Assembly (NCBI RefSeq): GCF_001808955.1
Contig: NZ_KV795253.1
Span: 110,698-174,697 of the forward strand
Reading direction: 5' to 3'
From: Rothia sp. HMSC078H08
Lineage (GTDB): Bacteria; Actinomycetota; Actinomycetes; Actinomycetales; Micrococcaceae
DNA: 64,000 nt
How positions within the stretch are numbered: the stretch's first letter is position 1; each line of letters opens with the position of its first letter. The position numbers and the translations under genes were made by a program. This document shows, one piece after another, positions 19,718 to 27,692 of this stretch. The notes below the pieces were generated by a model. It did not search any database. It was not told the origin of the DNA and saw only the letters and a list, made by a program, of their open reading frames with translations.

Positions 19718-20104
19718 TCAGTGGTCGCCGGGCAGCCCATCCGGCCTGCTCGTATGCGGGCGAATACCGGTCACCTTCGCGCCACGATCAGACACACCGT
19801 AGGCACGCTTCACGGCAGCCCGCGGGAACGGCGAAGCGTTCGCCTTCTCACGCGCCTTCACGCCCTGCTCGTGCTCGGCGGAACGCTTATTCGCGCTCGT
19901 GCCGCTACGTCGCGCGGCGCCGGGCGCATCCTCACGCGCCGTATATTCGGGGCTCTGCTTCACCCACGAATCGACCAGTGCTGCATCCAGATTCATCTGC
20001 CTGGCCACGCGGGTGATCGCGTCGCGCAGGTGCATGTTTTCGGTGCCGACAAGGGTGCGGACCGCGCCAACAACCATCGCAATGTACTGCGGAGGGTAAG
20101 CCAT
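19718..20104 (-). CDS. Small protein of unknown function within the copper operon
   Basis: 128 residues from an ATG with AGGAG upstream. The N-terminal ~50 residues (MAYPPQYIAMVVGAVRTL ... ITRVARQMNLDAALVDSWV) look like a small helical, HTH-like unit; the C-terminal half is basic, Arg/Lys/Ser/Gly-rich and probably disordered. No Cys or Met-rich metal site is visible, so it is unlikely to be a copper chaperone. Placed between copZ and copA on the same strand, so it should be co-induced by copper. Could be a DNA-binding accessory protein; that is inference. Confidence 0.7.
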   Translation of the reverse strand: MAYPPQYIAMVVGAVRTLVGTENMHLRDAITRVARQMNLDAALVDSWVKQSPEYTAREDAPGAARRSGTSANKRSAEHEQGVKAREKANASPFPRAAVKRAYGVSDRGAKVTGIRPHTSRPDGLPGDH

Positions 20105-20133
20105 GATGACTCCTAATCGAGCCGGCTGCCGTG

Positions 20134-20349
20134 CTAGACGGCGGGGGTGAAGCCAGCCTCTACGATAGCGTCTGCGACAGCCTGGGTGTTGAGGGTGCCC
20201 TCGTGCTCGATGGTCACGGTGGAGACGCCGTCCTTGACGACGTCCACGTTCACGCCGGTCACGCCGGGAACTTCGCTGACCTCTTCGCTGACGCTCATAG
20301 CGCAGTGGTTGCAGGTCAGGCCGGTTGCCTTAACGGTGGTGGTGCTCAT
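20134..20349 (-). CDS. copZ: Copper chaperone, heavy-metal-associated domain
   Basis: 71 residues, a single ferredoxin-like HMA domain: VKATGLTCNHCAMSVSEEVS carries the CxxC copper site, followed by GVTGVNVDVVKDGVSTVTIE. It delivers Cu(I) to CopA. A good ribosome binding site (GAAAGGA) precedes the ATG. Second gene of the csoR operon. The glycine of the usual GMTC is present but Met is Leu (GLTCNHC), seen in other CopZ proteins. Confidence 0.93.
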   Translation of the reverse strand: MSTTTVKATGLTCNHCAMSVSEEVSEVPGVTGVNVDVVKDGVSTVTIEHEGTLNTQAVADAIVEAGFTPAV

Positions 20350-20412
20350 GATGATTTCCTTTCGGTAATGGGTTGAAAACTTGGGTCCGCCCGGTGTTTA
20401 GATGCAGCGCGT

Positions 20413-20826
20413 TTAGCTACGCATGAGGCGGGAGATCGCGGCGGTTGCCTCTTTAACCTTGGCCTCTGCGATGGTCGGGTCGCCGGTGCGTTCGGATTCG
20501 ACGGCAGCGCCGGTCACGCAGTGGCCGATGTGCTCTTCGAGCAGGTTCAGGGAGACGGCGTGGAGCGCCTTGGAGACCGCAGCAACCTGGGTGAGGATGT
20601 CGATGCAGTATTTATCTTCGTCGACCATGCGGGCGATGCCGCGGACCTGCCCTTCGATGCGGCGCAGGCGCTTGAGGTGCGCCTCTTTGTTGGAGGTGTA
20701 GCCGTGCTGGGTTTCGGGTGCCTCGCCGCTGCAGCATGCGCCGGTGTGCGCCTCGGTGGGTGTGCCGGAGGCGGTGCTGACCTGGTTGGATGTGCTGTGG
20801 CAGCACTGGTTGCTAGTGGTTTCCAT
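20413..20826 (-). CDS. csoR: Copper-sensing repressor of the CsoR/DUF156 family
   Basis: 137 residues. The four-helix CsoR core starts at about residue 48 (HLKRLRRIEGQVRGIARM). The Cu(I) ligands are present: Cys in DKYCIDILTQ, His and Cys in LLEEHIGHC. The N-terminal ~45-residue extension is Cys-rich (NQCCHSTSNQ, GACCSG), which is unusual and may bind extra metal. First gene of the copper operon, whose promoter overlaps a CsoR-type palindrome at 20834-20854. When copper binds, repression should be released. Confidence 0.93.
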   Translation of the reverse strand: METTSNQCCHSTSNQVSTASGTPTEAHTGACCSGEAPETQHGYTSNKEAHLKRLRRIEGQVRGIARMVDEDKYCIDILTQVAAVSKALHAVSLNLLEEHIGHCVTGAAVESERTGDPTIAEAKVKEATAAISRLMRS

Positions 20827-20833
20827 GACTCCA

Positions 20834-20854
20834 GTATATACCCTAGGGGGGTAT
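20834..20854. promoter_or_regulatory. CsoR operator
   Basis: Palindrome ATACCCTAGGGGGGTAT within GTAT...ACGC context, immediately upstream of csoR. It matches the known CsoR box type: a G-tract/C-tract dyad with TA at the centre and flanking ATAC/GTAT. Confidence 0.8.
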
Positions 20855-20952
20855 CACGCAAGGGGGTGTTACGGGTTGTGACGCGGTATGGGTTTTCATG
20901 CCGAGACTTTTTACGCCGAGAATTTTCGCTATGGGGCTGTAACCCGTACAGA

Positions 20953-21025
20953 ATTTGTGCCATGGTTTAGTATCTTCTGCCATGGCTTTTAGCTACGACC
21001 AAAGACGCTAACCTATGGCACAAAT
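20953..21025. repeat. Long palindromic repeat, type A, copy 1
   Basis: 73-bp imperfect palindrome: arms ATTTGTGCCATGGTTTAG and CTAACCTATGGCACAAAT, with a shared interior around TTTTAGCTACGACC. Nearly the same sequence recurs at 23414-23486, and a related form (type B) at 21096-21165 and 31660-31730. Non-coding. Confidence 0.85.
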
Positions 21026-21095
21026 CCGTAAACCCATGACCGGATCTCCGGCTGCGCCAGGTAGGTGAGAGCCGGTTATTGGTTATGACTTAGCC

Positions 21096-21165
21096 TTTTC
21101 GTCGATAGGTTAGTGTCTTCACTGCGGGTTAAAGACCCACGGCGAAGGCACTAACCTATCGAAAA
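21096..21165. repeat. Long palindromic repeat, type B, copy 2
   Basis: 70-bp palindrome with arms CGATAGGTTAGTGTCTTC and its near complement ending ACTAACCTATCGAAAA. Its interior forms another small stem (GGGT/ACCC). The core GGTTAGTGNCTT is shared by all four copies in the window. Confidence 0.85.
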
Positions 21166-21183
21166 CCTCTGTCTAAAAAGCAA

Positions 21184-21215
21184 GCGGCCCCGAACACTTG
21201 CGCATCCGGGGCCGC
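21184..21215 (-). terminator. Terminator of the 21252 gene
   Basis: Perfect GCGGCCCC/GGGGCCGC stem followed on the minus strand by CTTGCTTTTT. A very similar terminator, with the same flank AATAACCGCAGCAG, follows the helicase gene at 23514-23541. Confidence 0.85.
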
Positions 21216-21251
21216 CTGCTGCGGTTATTTATATGTTGGGTTAGAAGTGGT

Positions 21252-22424
21252 TTACATGTCGGGCCAGTCACGGTGCAGTGAATACTCCGTGTCCCCGTCA
21301 CCGTTATCGTTCAGGTGCCAACGCTGACCGGTGCGAATATCGGCCTTGCGCAGGCGCGGGTTCGGGTTATCTTTTTTACCCATGGTGGGGTCGTTCTTGC
21401 AGCCCCAACGGGTGTCGTCTTCATCGCAGGTGCCGCCGACGCGTCCCACATCAACCCACCACACACGCACCAGCAACGGATCACTGGTCGCCTGCGGAGT
21501 CACCTCCATCATTTGCCAGGGGCCGCCGTCCACACGGAAACGAGCCGTGTAATGCACGGTCGCATACGCATGGAAATTACCGGAACGCTGGTAAGCGTAG
21601 CTGGTATCCGTCTGCCGCGGACGCTCACGAGGGTAGGTGGTGACCGGTTTGCCCGCAGTGTAGTTGGTATCTGTATCGCCGTTGCCGTACTCGATGACAT
21701 AGGAGGAGGGCATGAGCTCAATTTCGACGTGTCCGGCGAGCATGTCTGCTTCGAGGCGGTAGGGGCCTCCGTCGTCGACGTAGAAGTTGATCTGGTCGCC
21801 CTTGTAGACGTTGGGGTCGCCTTCTGCTCGGCCGGTTCCTGCGGGGTTGTTGTAGGACTGGTGCAGGGTCGGCTTGCCCGGCTCTAGGGACTCTGCAGCA
21901 TGGCGGATTTCCTCCATGACTTCTTCGTAGGTCGGACCGGTGGGACCCGGACTGTCGGCACTGGTGAAGGTGCGGGTATCCTCGGGAACACAGGTTTCTG
22001 AGGTGCGGCTATACTTGCCAAAGCCACCATCAATGTAGGTCCCATCGTCACGAACAATAAGATTGTTGAGTTTTACGTTTCCAATCTTTCCGCCCTTACC
22101 TACGCAGCCAAGGATACGAGAGTCACTCTTGGAGCGAATTACGGTCATGCCGTTAGCGCCTTTGGAGGCGTAGGTGTTAGGTTCTGAATTTGATGACTGA
22201 GATGGGTAATTTCCGTCATTTATATTTTCTGAGGTATGACCTGTGTTTCTATTGCCTCCGCTTTTGTCTTTATATTTTGTATTCTTAGTGGTTTGACATA
22301 CTTTGGCGCTATTTTCAGATGAACATTCTTTTGTCGAGTCGCTACCTAATGCCGGAGCGATTGATGAGCATACAATATTTATTCCAATAATTATCAATGA
22401 AATATTTTTAATATTCTGTCTCAT
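21252..22424 (-). CDS. Secreted protein of unknown function
   Basis: 390 residues. A Sec signal peptide (MRQNIKNISLIIIGINIVCS, cleavage near ALG-SD) is followed by a Ser/Asn/Thr-rich low-complexity stretch to ~residue 90, then a beta-rich region with Tyr, Asp and Thr (e.g. SYVIEYGNGDTDT) and several Cys pairs. The first third is notably AT-richer than neighbours, which may reflect recent acquisition. The stop of the upstream lipoprotein is 2 bases before this start, so the two genes form a unit, probably one operon. No known domain recognised. Confidence 0.75.
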   Translation of the reverse strand: MRQNIKNISLIIIGINIVCSSIAPALGSDSTKECSSENSAKVCQTTKNTKYKDKSGGNRNTGHTSENINDGNYPSQSSNSEPNTYASKGANGMTVIRSKSDSRILGCVGKGGKIGNVKLNNLIVRDDGTYIDGGFGKYSRTSETCVPEDTRTFTSADSPGPTGPTYEEVMEEIRHAAESLEPGKPTLHQSYNNPAGTGRAEGDPNVYKGDQINFYVDDGGPYRLEADMLAGHVEIELMPSSYVIEYGNGDTDTNYTAGKPVTTYPRERPRQTDTSYAYQRSGNFHAYATVHYTARFRVDGGPWQMMEVTPQATSDPLLVRVWWVDVGRVGGTCDEDDTRWGCKNDPTMGKKDNPNPRLRKADIRTGQRWHLNDNGDGDTEYSLHRDWPDM

Positions 22425-22426
22425 GT

Positions 22427-23137
22427 TTAGTCCTCAACACTTACATAATCAATGATTTCCCATTTTTGACCGTTGTGCTTCAGTTCAAATTTGAAGGTAT
22501 CATCAGTTTTGTCATCATTGGTCCAGCTAACCCAGCTCCCATCAGACTCAACAAAGATCTCACGATCCCATTCGCGATAGGCTTTCCAGAAGTAGGTTTC
22601 ACCGTCTTCGGACCAAGGGTTTCCATCGGCTAGAAAATGGTCGATTCCACCAATAATCCATCCACCGCTTTGATAAAGCTCTTCTGCATTTTTATACTCT
22701 TCCAATTCACGTTTGAAATTTGGCGAGATGAACTTGCGAGCCATCGAGTAATCGCCAGTTTGAGTGCCGTAATTTGCCCACAAAATCCAGGCATCCATTG
22801 TCTTGCGCATGCCCTCCAAAGACTTTTCGTTGTAGCCGTCCTCCGGAACGTTAGGCTTCGGTACATTCTGTGCCGGACCGTACTTATCAGCAGGGCGGTA
22901 TTCCCCATCCGGCGCCTTGGAACCGCCAGAGTAGCCTCGGACAGTAGAGGGGGTTGCTGAAGCTGATGCAGATTCAGATGCCGCAGCAGAAGTAGATGCC
23001 GATTCGCTTGGTGCGGCAGTTGCGGTGGCTGCCGCCTCGTTATTTGCCTGCTGGCCGCATGCCGCAAGCAGGGCCCCCAGGCCCGCAAGTGCGCCGCCGC
23101 CCAGCAAGGTACGGCGGTTGAAAATGGTCGAATCCAT
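22427..23137 (-). CDS. Twin-arginine-type lipoprotein, DUF6318-like
   Basis: 236 residues from the ATG at 23137, with AGGAG at good spacing. N terminus IFNRRTLLGGGALAG...LLAAC combines an RR motif with a lipobox, then a Ser/Ala/Thr-rich spacer (residues ~30-65). The mature domain (GEYRPADKYGPAQNVPKP..., YNEKSLEGMRKTMDAW, SGGWIIGGIDHF, WKAYREWDREIFVES, KWEIIDYVS) is of the DUF6318 type, known only from actinobacterial surface lipoproteins; family assignment is from recollection. Fold resembles an NTF2-like ligand-binding domain. Coupled to the 21252 gene downstream. Confidence 0.8.
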   Translation of the reverse strand: MDSTIFNRRTLLGGGALAGLGALLAACGQQANNEAAATATAAPSESASTSAAASESASASATPSTVRGYSGGSKAPDGEYRPADKYGPAQNVPKPNVPEDGYNEKSLEGMRKTMDAWILWANYGTQTGDYSMARKFISPNFKRELEEYKNAEELYQSGGWIIGGIDHFLADGNPWSEDGETYFWKAYREWDREIFVESDGSWVSWTNDDKTDDTFKFELKHNGQKWEIIDYVSVED

Positions 23138-23413
23138 AGAAGATACGCTCCTATCGTCGGTGATGGTGTGTTGTTTAGTTACTAGTCGGACCGTTTTTCG
23201 CAGGTCAAACTGACCACCGGAAGGAAAACAGCCCCGTAGCTCGCCCAACAATCGCATCAATGCGCTATTGAGTACTACAGTTACCACCCTACCGCATGTT
23301 TGCCGTCGTTTGCATTCTTTTGAGGATGATGACGGTGGTTGGTCATTATTCGAGCTTCTCAATGCTTTATGCATCAAATATCTCTGCACCCGCGGTGGCG
23401 CCGTCTCTGCAGA

Positions 23414-23486
23414 ATTTGTGCCATGGTTTAGTGTCTTCTGCCATGGTTTTTAACTACGACCAAAGACACTAACCTATGGCACAATT
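23414..23486. repeat. Long palindromic repeat, type A, copy 3
   Basis: Near-identical to copy 1: arms ATTTGTGCCATGGTTTAG and ACACTAACCTATGGCACAA, interior TTTTTAACTACGACC. Position relative to a terminator and the 3' end of a minus-strand gene is the same as for copies 1 and 2. Confidence 0.85.
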
Positions 23487-23513
23487 TTTCGGCACGGCAC
23501 GGTAAAACAAAAA

Positions 23514-23541
23514 CGGCCCCGGACACACGCATCTGGGGCCG
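23514..23541 (-). terminator. Terminator of the PLD-helicase gene
   Basis: CGGCCCC/GGGGCCG stem with a TTTTTGTTTTA tract on the minus strand. Shares its flanks with the terminator at 21184. Confidence 0.85.
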
Positions 23542-23562
23542 CCTGCTGCGGTTATTCACTCC

Positions 23563-26500
23563 CTACGAAGCAATCTTCGCGATCTGGAATATGGACGCCG
23601 GCATCGGCCGGTCCAACGACCAGCGAATATGCATCGGCTTAGAGCCCTCGTGAGAAATGTATTTCACGGTGCCCAGGCACATGTATGGACTGGTGCCTAG
23701 ATCGTCTGTCTTGACGTGGCGAACAAAAAGAACGATGCGGCGCCCCAACTCTTCATGATGTTGGAGGACCTGCCCTATCTCAGTATTAGCAGAGGTCTTG
23801 TTATCCGAGTCCCATGCGAATTCAGACCTGCTGATGGCATAGTCCTTGTACATGGTGGCCGGTGAAAAGTGCTTCTCGGATTTCTCCAACGTCACCAGTA
23901 GTGCTGTAGTGCTTGACGAGCTGAAGGTCCTGACACCCTGCTGGAAACCGGCTGGTACACCAAAACTTCCCTCTTGACCACCCAGACCAGCAAATAGTTC
24001 CTCACGGGAGTAGTAGGCGTGAGTGCGCAGAGGAACGCCTTCGCCCTCAAAAAGCGGCAGGGTGGAGACGGTATCCGTAGCGGCATTGAAGTTCCAGACG
24101 CTCTCCAACTCCTGCAGCATACCGCGGTTCTTGCGCAGGGTTGCCAGGCCCTCGTCGAGGGTGAACTTCTTGGTGGAGCCGTCCCACTTGGCCTTCGGCC
24201 AGATGGAGAACAGTAGCATCCATGCATGGCGGCGTTGTTCATCGGTCATGTCCTGCTCCAGGATATCCGTGTTCAGCAGCTCCAGGTAGGCGTTAATGCG
24301 GAACGTGTCGTGCACGTGCGTGAGTGCCTTGACACGCTTATTCGTCTCGACGGCCACGTTGTCATGGAAGGGAACCACCAGGTCGGGGTACAGCCCAGTT
24401 GCAGCCTGGAGGCTGGTCCAGGTCGTTGCGACGGGCTTAGTGACACCGGGCAGGGGCACCTTGCTGCTACGGCCGTAAATCTGCGGCAGTCCCAATCCGT
24501 AGTGGTTGATGAAGTCAATGACGGTGGGACGAATATCGAGGTCCGTGGAGTTTCGGCGCATATCTTCCAGGTAGCTCTTTGCGGTGTCGATGAGGGCGCT
24601 CTGATTCATGCGCAGGGACTCGCGAATCTTCTGGATGACCTGCTTCTGAGTCAGCTCGTCCAGGTGGAAGTGACAGCCAGCCGGTAGTTCAGGGCTCTTA
24701 ATATCATCCACAGTCAGGGCACCTTGTCGTGCAAAAGCGCGGTACTTGCTGTGAATCATGAAGTTCTTGTTCTGATGTCCCACAAAGTCGAGGACCGTCA
24801 GAACAGACTTCAACGGCGCACGGCGCAGGCCGCGGCCCAGCTGTTGCAGGAAGAGGGTGAGCGACTGGGTGGGGCGCAACATCAGGAGCGTGTCGATGTT
24901 CGGAATATCGACGCCCTCGTTGAACAGGTCCACGGTGAAGATGGTCGTCAGCTCGTGGTTGTCATCCGCAAGATTCCCCATAACCTCGGCACGACGCTCG
25001 GCGGAATCCGTACCCACCAAGCAGTCTGCCGGGAGTCCTATTTCGTTGAATTTCTGGGCCATGTATTTGGCGTGCTTGACGCTCACGCAGAAGCCGAGCG
25101 CCTTCATGCGCAGGGGGTTGTCGACCTTCTTGCGTAGCTCCTCCACAATGATGCGCAGGCGGCGTTCAGCATCCTTGTGGTCGGTGTACCGCTTTTCCAG
25201 GTCGGTTTCGTCGTACCGGCCACCCCGAACGTTGACGCGGCGCAGGTCGGTGCCGTCGGCAATACCGAAGTACTGGAAGGGCACGAGGAGGTGGTCTTCG
25301 AGTGCGTCCCACAGGCGGATGGAGGTTGCCACGTAGCCGCCAAAGTACTTGTCGGCGATGTTCACTCCGTCTTCTCGCTCCGGGGTCGCGGTCAGGCCAA
25401 TGAATTCGCGGGGTTCAAAATAGTTAAAAACTTTATCCCAGCTGGCGGCCTCAATGTGGTGACATTCATCCATGATGATGACGTCGAAATAGTCCGGCGC
25501 GTAACTTTCGAGGGCGGCACCTGACAACGTTTGAACGGTCGCAAAAACAGCCTCATTATATTCAGGCTTTTTGCCGCCGGTCAGGAGCTCACCGAAATTA
25601 CCTTTAAGCATGACGTCGCCGAAAGTGCGGCGCGCCTGGTCTAGGATTTCTTTTCGGTGTGCAATGAAAAGCAACTTTAGCTTTTTGCCGTACTGCTCGC
25701 AGAGGCGCTTGTAATCGAGAGCCGAGAACACGGTTTTGCCGGTGCCGGTTGCGGCCACGGCGAGGTTACGGTGGCGGCCCTTAGAACGAGCGTTCTGCAT
25801 CTCTTCGAGCATGCGCACCTGATGCGGGAACGGGTGCACATCCAGCAGGGACGAGTCGATATCGTACTCCAGGCCCTTGCTTTTACGGCCGGTAATATCC
25901 GCCTTGGCCAGGGCAGTATCCAACTCCTGTTTCTCCTGGTCAGAGGCGGTGTAAAGGGTAAAATCGCCGCTCTTCCAGTAGCTTTCAAACAGGCCTTCAA
26001 ACTGGCGGATCAGGCCGGGTGTAATCGGGTTAGAGATGCGAACATTCCACTCCAGGCCGTCAGTGAGTGCGGCACTGGACAGGTTCGAGCTGCCCACATA
26101 GCCGGTGGACATGCCGGTATTGCGGTGGAACAGCCAGGCCTTCGCGTGCAGTCGGGTGCTGTCGCCCTGGTAACTGATTTTTACCTCGGCACCGTACTCT
26201 TCAACGAGGCGGTCGATAGCCTTGCGGTCGGTTGCGCCCATGTAGGTGGTGGTAATAATGCGGAAAGGGATACCGCGATTTTTAATAGCTTTAAGCTGCT
26301 CACTCAAACTATTAACGCCGGACATTTTAAGAAATGAGCAGAGCAAATCTACGCGGTCTGCACTTTCTAATTCTTTCTGAATTTCAGTATTGAGATTCAG
26401 GTCTTTAGAAGTATTCGTCATCAGAGCAACGTCACTCAGAGGAATATCGGGGCGCGTAGTTTTTGCGTCAGTGAGGGCGAGCTCGCGCATCTGAATTACG

Positions 26501-26793
26501 TTGCTGTCGTCATCGGTCAGCAACGAATCGTTCTGCTCTTCGGCATCCTGCGGCAGGAGCTCCATCATGCGGTTGATGAGTTCCACCTGGTCTGCGGGGG
26601 TCTTGAGGCTTTCGAGGGCGGGGGTCAGCTGGGTGGCGAAGAACTGGGTGAGCAGTTCGGGGATGTTGTAGTCGTCCTTTTCGAGGATTTCTTCCTGCCA
26701 TTGCGCGCCTTCAGGGATGGTGCGGCTCATGAGCGATGCGCTCTTGAGGTGTTCGTAGAGCCCCAGGGGGAGAGTTTCGTCAGTTGTGGTCAT
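23563..26793 (-). CDS. PLD-nuclease/SF2 helicase/DUF3427 fusion protein
   Basis: 1076 residues, cytoplasmic. N-terminal phospholipase-D-like nuclease domain (about residues 120-290) with one HxK motif (HAKAWLFHRNTG) and GSSNLSSAAL; SF2 helicase core with Walker A (AATGTGKT), DEAH-type box DECHH, SAT-like GLTATPERED and motif VI QLGRGLRR; and a C-terminal domain with the SFGVPAGF and HISHEGSKPM region of the DUF3427 type. Such proteins are widespread, patchily distributed, and often found among restriction and phage-defence genes; a defence role is inference. ATG start. Flanked by long palindromes on both sides (23414, 26904). Monocistronic. Confidence 0.9.
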   Translation of the reverse strand: MTTTDETLPLGLYEHLKSASLMSRTIPEGAQWQEEILEKDDYNIPELLTQFFATQLTPALESLKTPADQVELINRMMELLPQDAEEQNDSLLTDDDSNVIQMRELALTDAKTTRPDIPLSDVALMTNTSKDLNLNTEIQKELESADRVDLLCSFLKMSGVNSLSEQLKAIKNRGIPFRIITTTYMGATDRKAIDRLVEEYGAEVKISYQGDSTRLHAKAWLFHRNTGMSTGYVGSSNLSSAALTDGLEWNVRISNPITPGLIRQFEGLFESYWKSGDFTLYTASDQEKQELDTALAKADITGRKSKGLEYDIDSSLLDVHPFPHQVRMLEEMQNARSKGRHRNLAVAATGTGKTVFSALDYKRLCEQYGKKLKLLFIAHRKEILDQARRTFGDVMLKGNFGELLTGGKKPEYNEAVFATVQTLSGAALESYAPDYFDVIIMDECHHIEAASWDKVFNYFEPREFIGLTATPEREDGVNIADKYFGGYVATSIRLWDALEDHLLVPFQYFGIADGTDLRRVNVRGGRYDETDLEKRYTDHKDAERRLRIIVEELRKKVDNPLRMKALGFCVSVKHAKYMAQKFNEIGLPADCLVGTDSAERRAEVMGNLADDNHELTTIFTVDLFNEGVDIPNIDTLLMLRPTQSLTLFLQQLGRGLRRAPLKSVLTVLDFVGHQNKNFMIHSKYRAFARQGALTVDDIKSPELPAGCHFHLDELTQKQVIQKIRESLRMNQSALIDTAKSYLEDMRRNSTDLDIRPTVIDFINHYGLGLPQIYGRSSKVPLPGVTKPVATTWTSLQAATGLYPDLVVPFHDNVAVETNKRVKALTHVHDTFRINAYLELLNTDILEQDMTDEQRRHAWMLLFSIWPKAKWDGSTKKFTLDEGLATLRKNRGMLQELESVWNFNAATDTVSTLPLFEGEGVPLRTHAYYSREELFAGLGGQEGSFGVPAGFQQGVRTFSSSSTTALLVTLEKSEKHFSPATMYKDYAISRSEFAWDSDNKTSANTEIGQVLQHHEELGRRIVLFVRHVKTDDLGTSPYMCLGTVKYISHEGSKPMHIRWSLDRPMPASIFQIAKIAS

Positions 26794-27106
26794 AGCAGCA
26801 GCCTAGCAGCCCGGGCGGTTTGCCGCTGCTTGGGTGGTCACCGGCTCACGGGGTAGGGGTGGCGGAATCCTGTAATTACAAAAATTCTGCCCCGCATCCT
26901 CCTCGAAAAGCCACATGTGTTTCGAGAAGCCACATAATATGTTGCTTTTCGAAACACATGTGGCTTCTCGGTGCAATAAAAACAGCGCCCCGCACGCAGA
27001 ACACACCAGCCCAAACGCTATTGATTCGCATCACACTCCGGCATTCTTGGGTATCCTTGGGGTAACACTCAGACAGAAGCCTGCCCTCCACCTCGAAAGG
27101 GGCCGC
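26794..27106. other. Intergenic region with a long palindrome
   Basis: Divergent promoter region of the helicase (minus) and a small membrane protein (plus). It carries the 67-bp palindrome at 26904-26970 and the 16-base sequence CCTGTAATTACAAAAA (26869-26884), which recurs at 27569-27584 beyond the next gene. No ORF supported. Confidence 0.5.
26904..26970. repeat. 67-bp near-perfect palindrome
   Basis: Two 32-base arms (29 of 32 positions pair) around AAT. Each arm contains a tandem near-repeat of CGARAAGCCACAT, so four copies of this 13-mer are present in alternating orientation. Not related to the 20953 family. Could be a cruciform, a multi-site operator or a terminus of a lost element. 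Confidence 0.8.
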
Positions 27107-27544
27107 ATGAAAACCTTCTGGACCAACCTACCCCTCACCATCCGCGCCGCAGCTATCTTCTGCTACGCCTACACCGGGGTGCGCATCCTCAACCTCTTCT
27201 CGGAGGTAGGCACCGCACCGCTGACCCCGCGCACGCTCCTTGACGGTGCCCTCACCGCGGCTGTCGTCGTCGGTGCCCTCGCCCTGTACCTGGGTAACGC
27301 CCTGGGTGCCGCTCTGCGCGCCCGACGAGAAGGCTACGAGCCCCGCCCGGTCGGCATCATCGTCGCCTACGCGCTTTTCGTGGCGGTGTGCACCTACCTT
27401 GCCTACCGCCTCATCGCTTACACCGTGGAGGCGGGGCTCACCTGGCTCTTCCCACCCGCCCTCGGCCCGGTTCTGACCGCCGTGGGCATGGCTGGTCTTG
27501 GCGTGATTAACTATGTGCGCCTCCGCCGCACCCGCAAGGACTAA
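27107..27544 (+). CDS. Small four-helix membrane protein of unknown function
   Basis: 145 residues from the ATG at 27107, preceded by AAAGGGG. Four hydrophobic segments (AAAIFCYAYTGVRIL, LTAAVVVGALALYLG, GIIVAYALFVAVCTYLAYR, VLTAVGMAGLGVINYV) connected by short Arg-rich loops, and basic ends. No family recognised. Faces the pta gene across a shared terminator; promoter region shared with the helicase. Confidence 0.8.
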   Translation: MKTFWTNLPLTIRAAAIFCYAYTGVRILNLFSEVGTAPLTPRTLLDGALTAAVVVGALALYLGNALGAALRARREGYEPRPVGIIVAYALFVAVCTYLAYRLIAYTVEAGLTWLFPPALGPVLTAVGMAGLGVINYVRLRRTRKD

Positions 27545-27582
27545 CCGGGGAATGGCACTACAAGAAACCCTGTAATTACAAA

Positions 27583-27643
27583 AAATCTCCCGCACCGGGT
27601 GGAGCACACCTCTAAGGCATGCCCCGCCCAGTGCGGGAGATTT
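27583..27643. terminator. Bidirectional terminator between the membrane protein and pta
   Basis: Perfect 13-bp stem AAATCTCCCGCAC / GTGCGGGAGATTT with A-run and T-rich flanks, located between convergent genes. Confidence 0.8.
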
Positions 27644-27692
27644 CTATATCAACGGAACACTGCAGCCTTCACGCTACAGCGCCGCGTGCACC

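Larger units (their letters stand above)
23138..23562. other. Intergenic region between helicase and lipoprotein genes
   Basis: No gene supported. It holds one long palindrome (23414-23486), the helicase terminator (23514-23541) and the promoter region of the lipoprotein operon. Confidence 0.5.
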
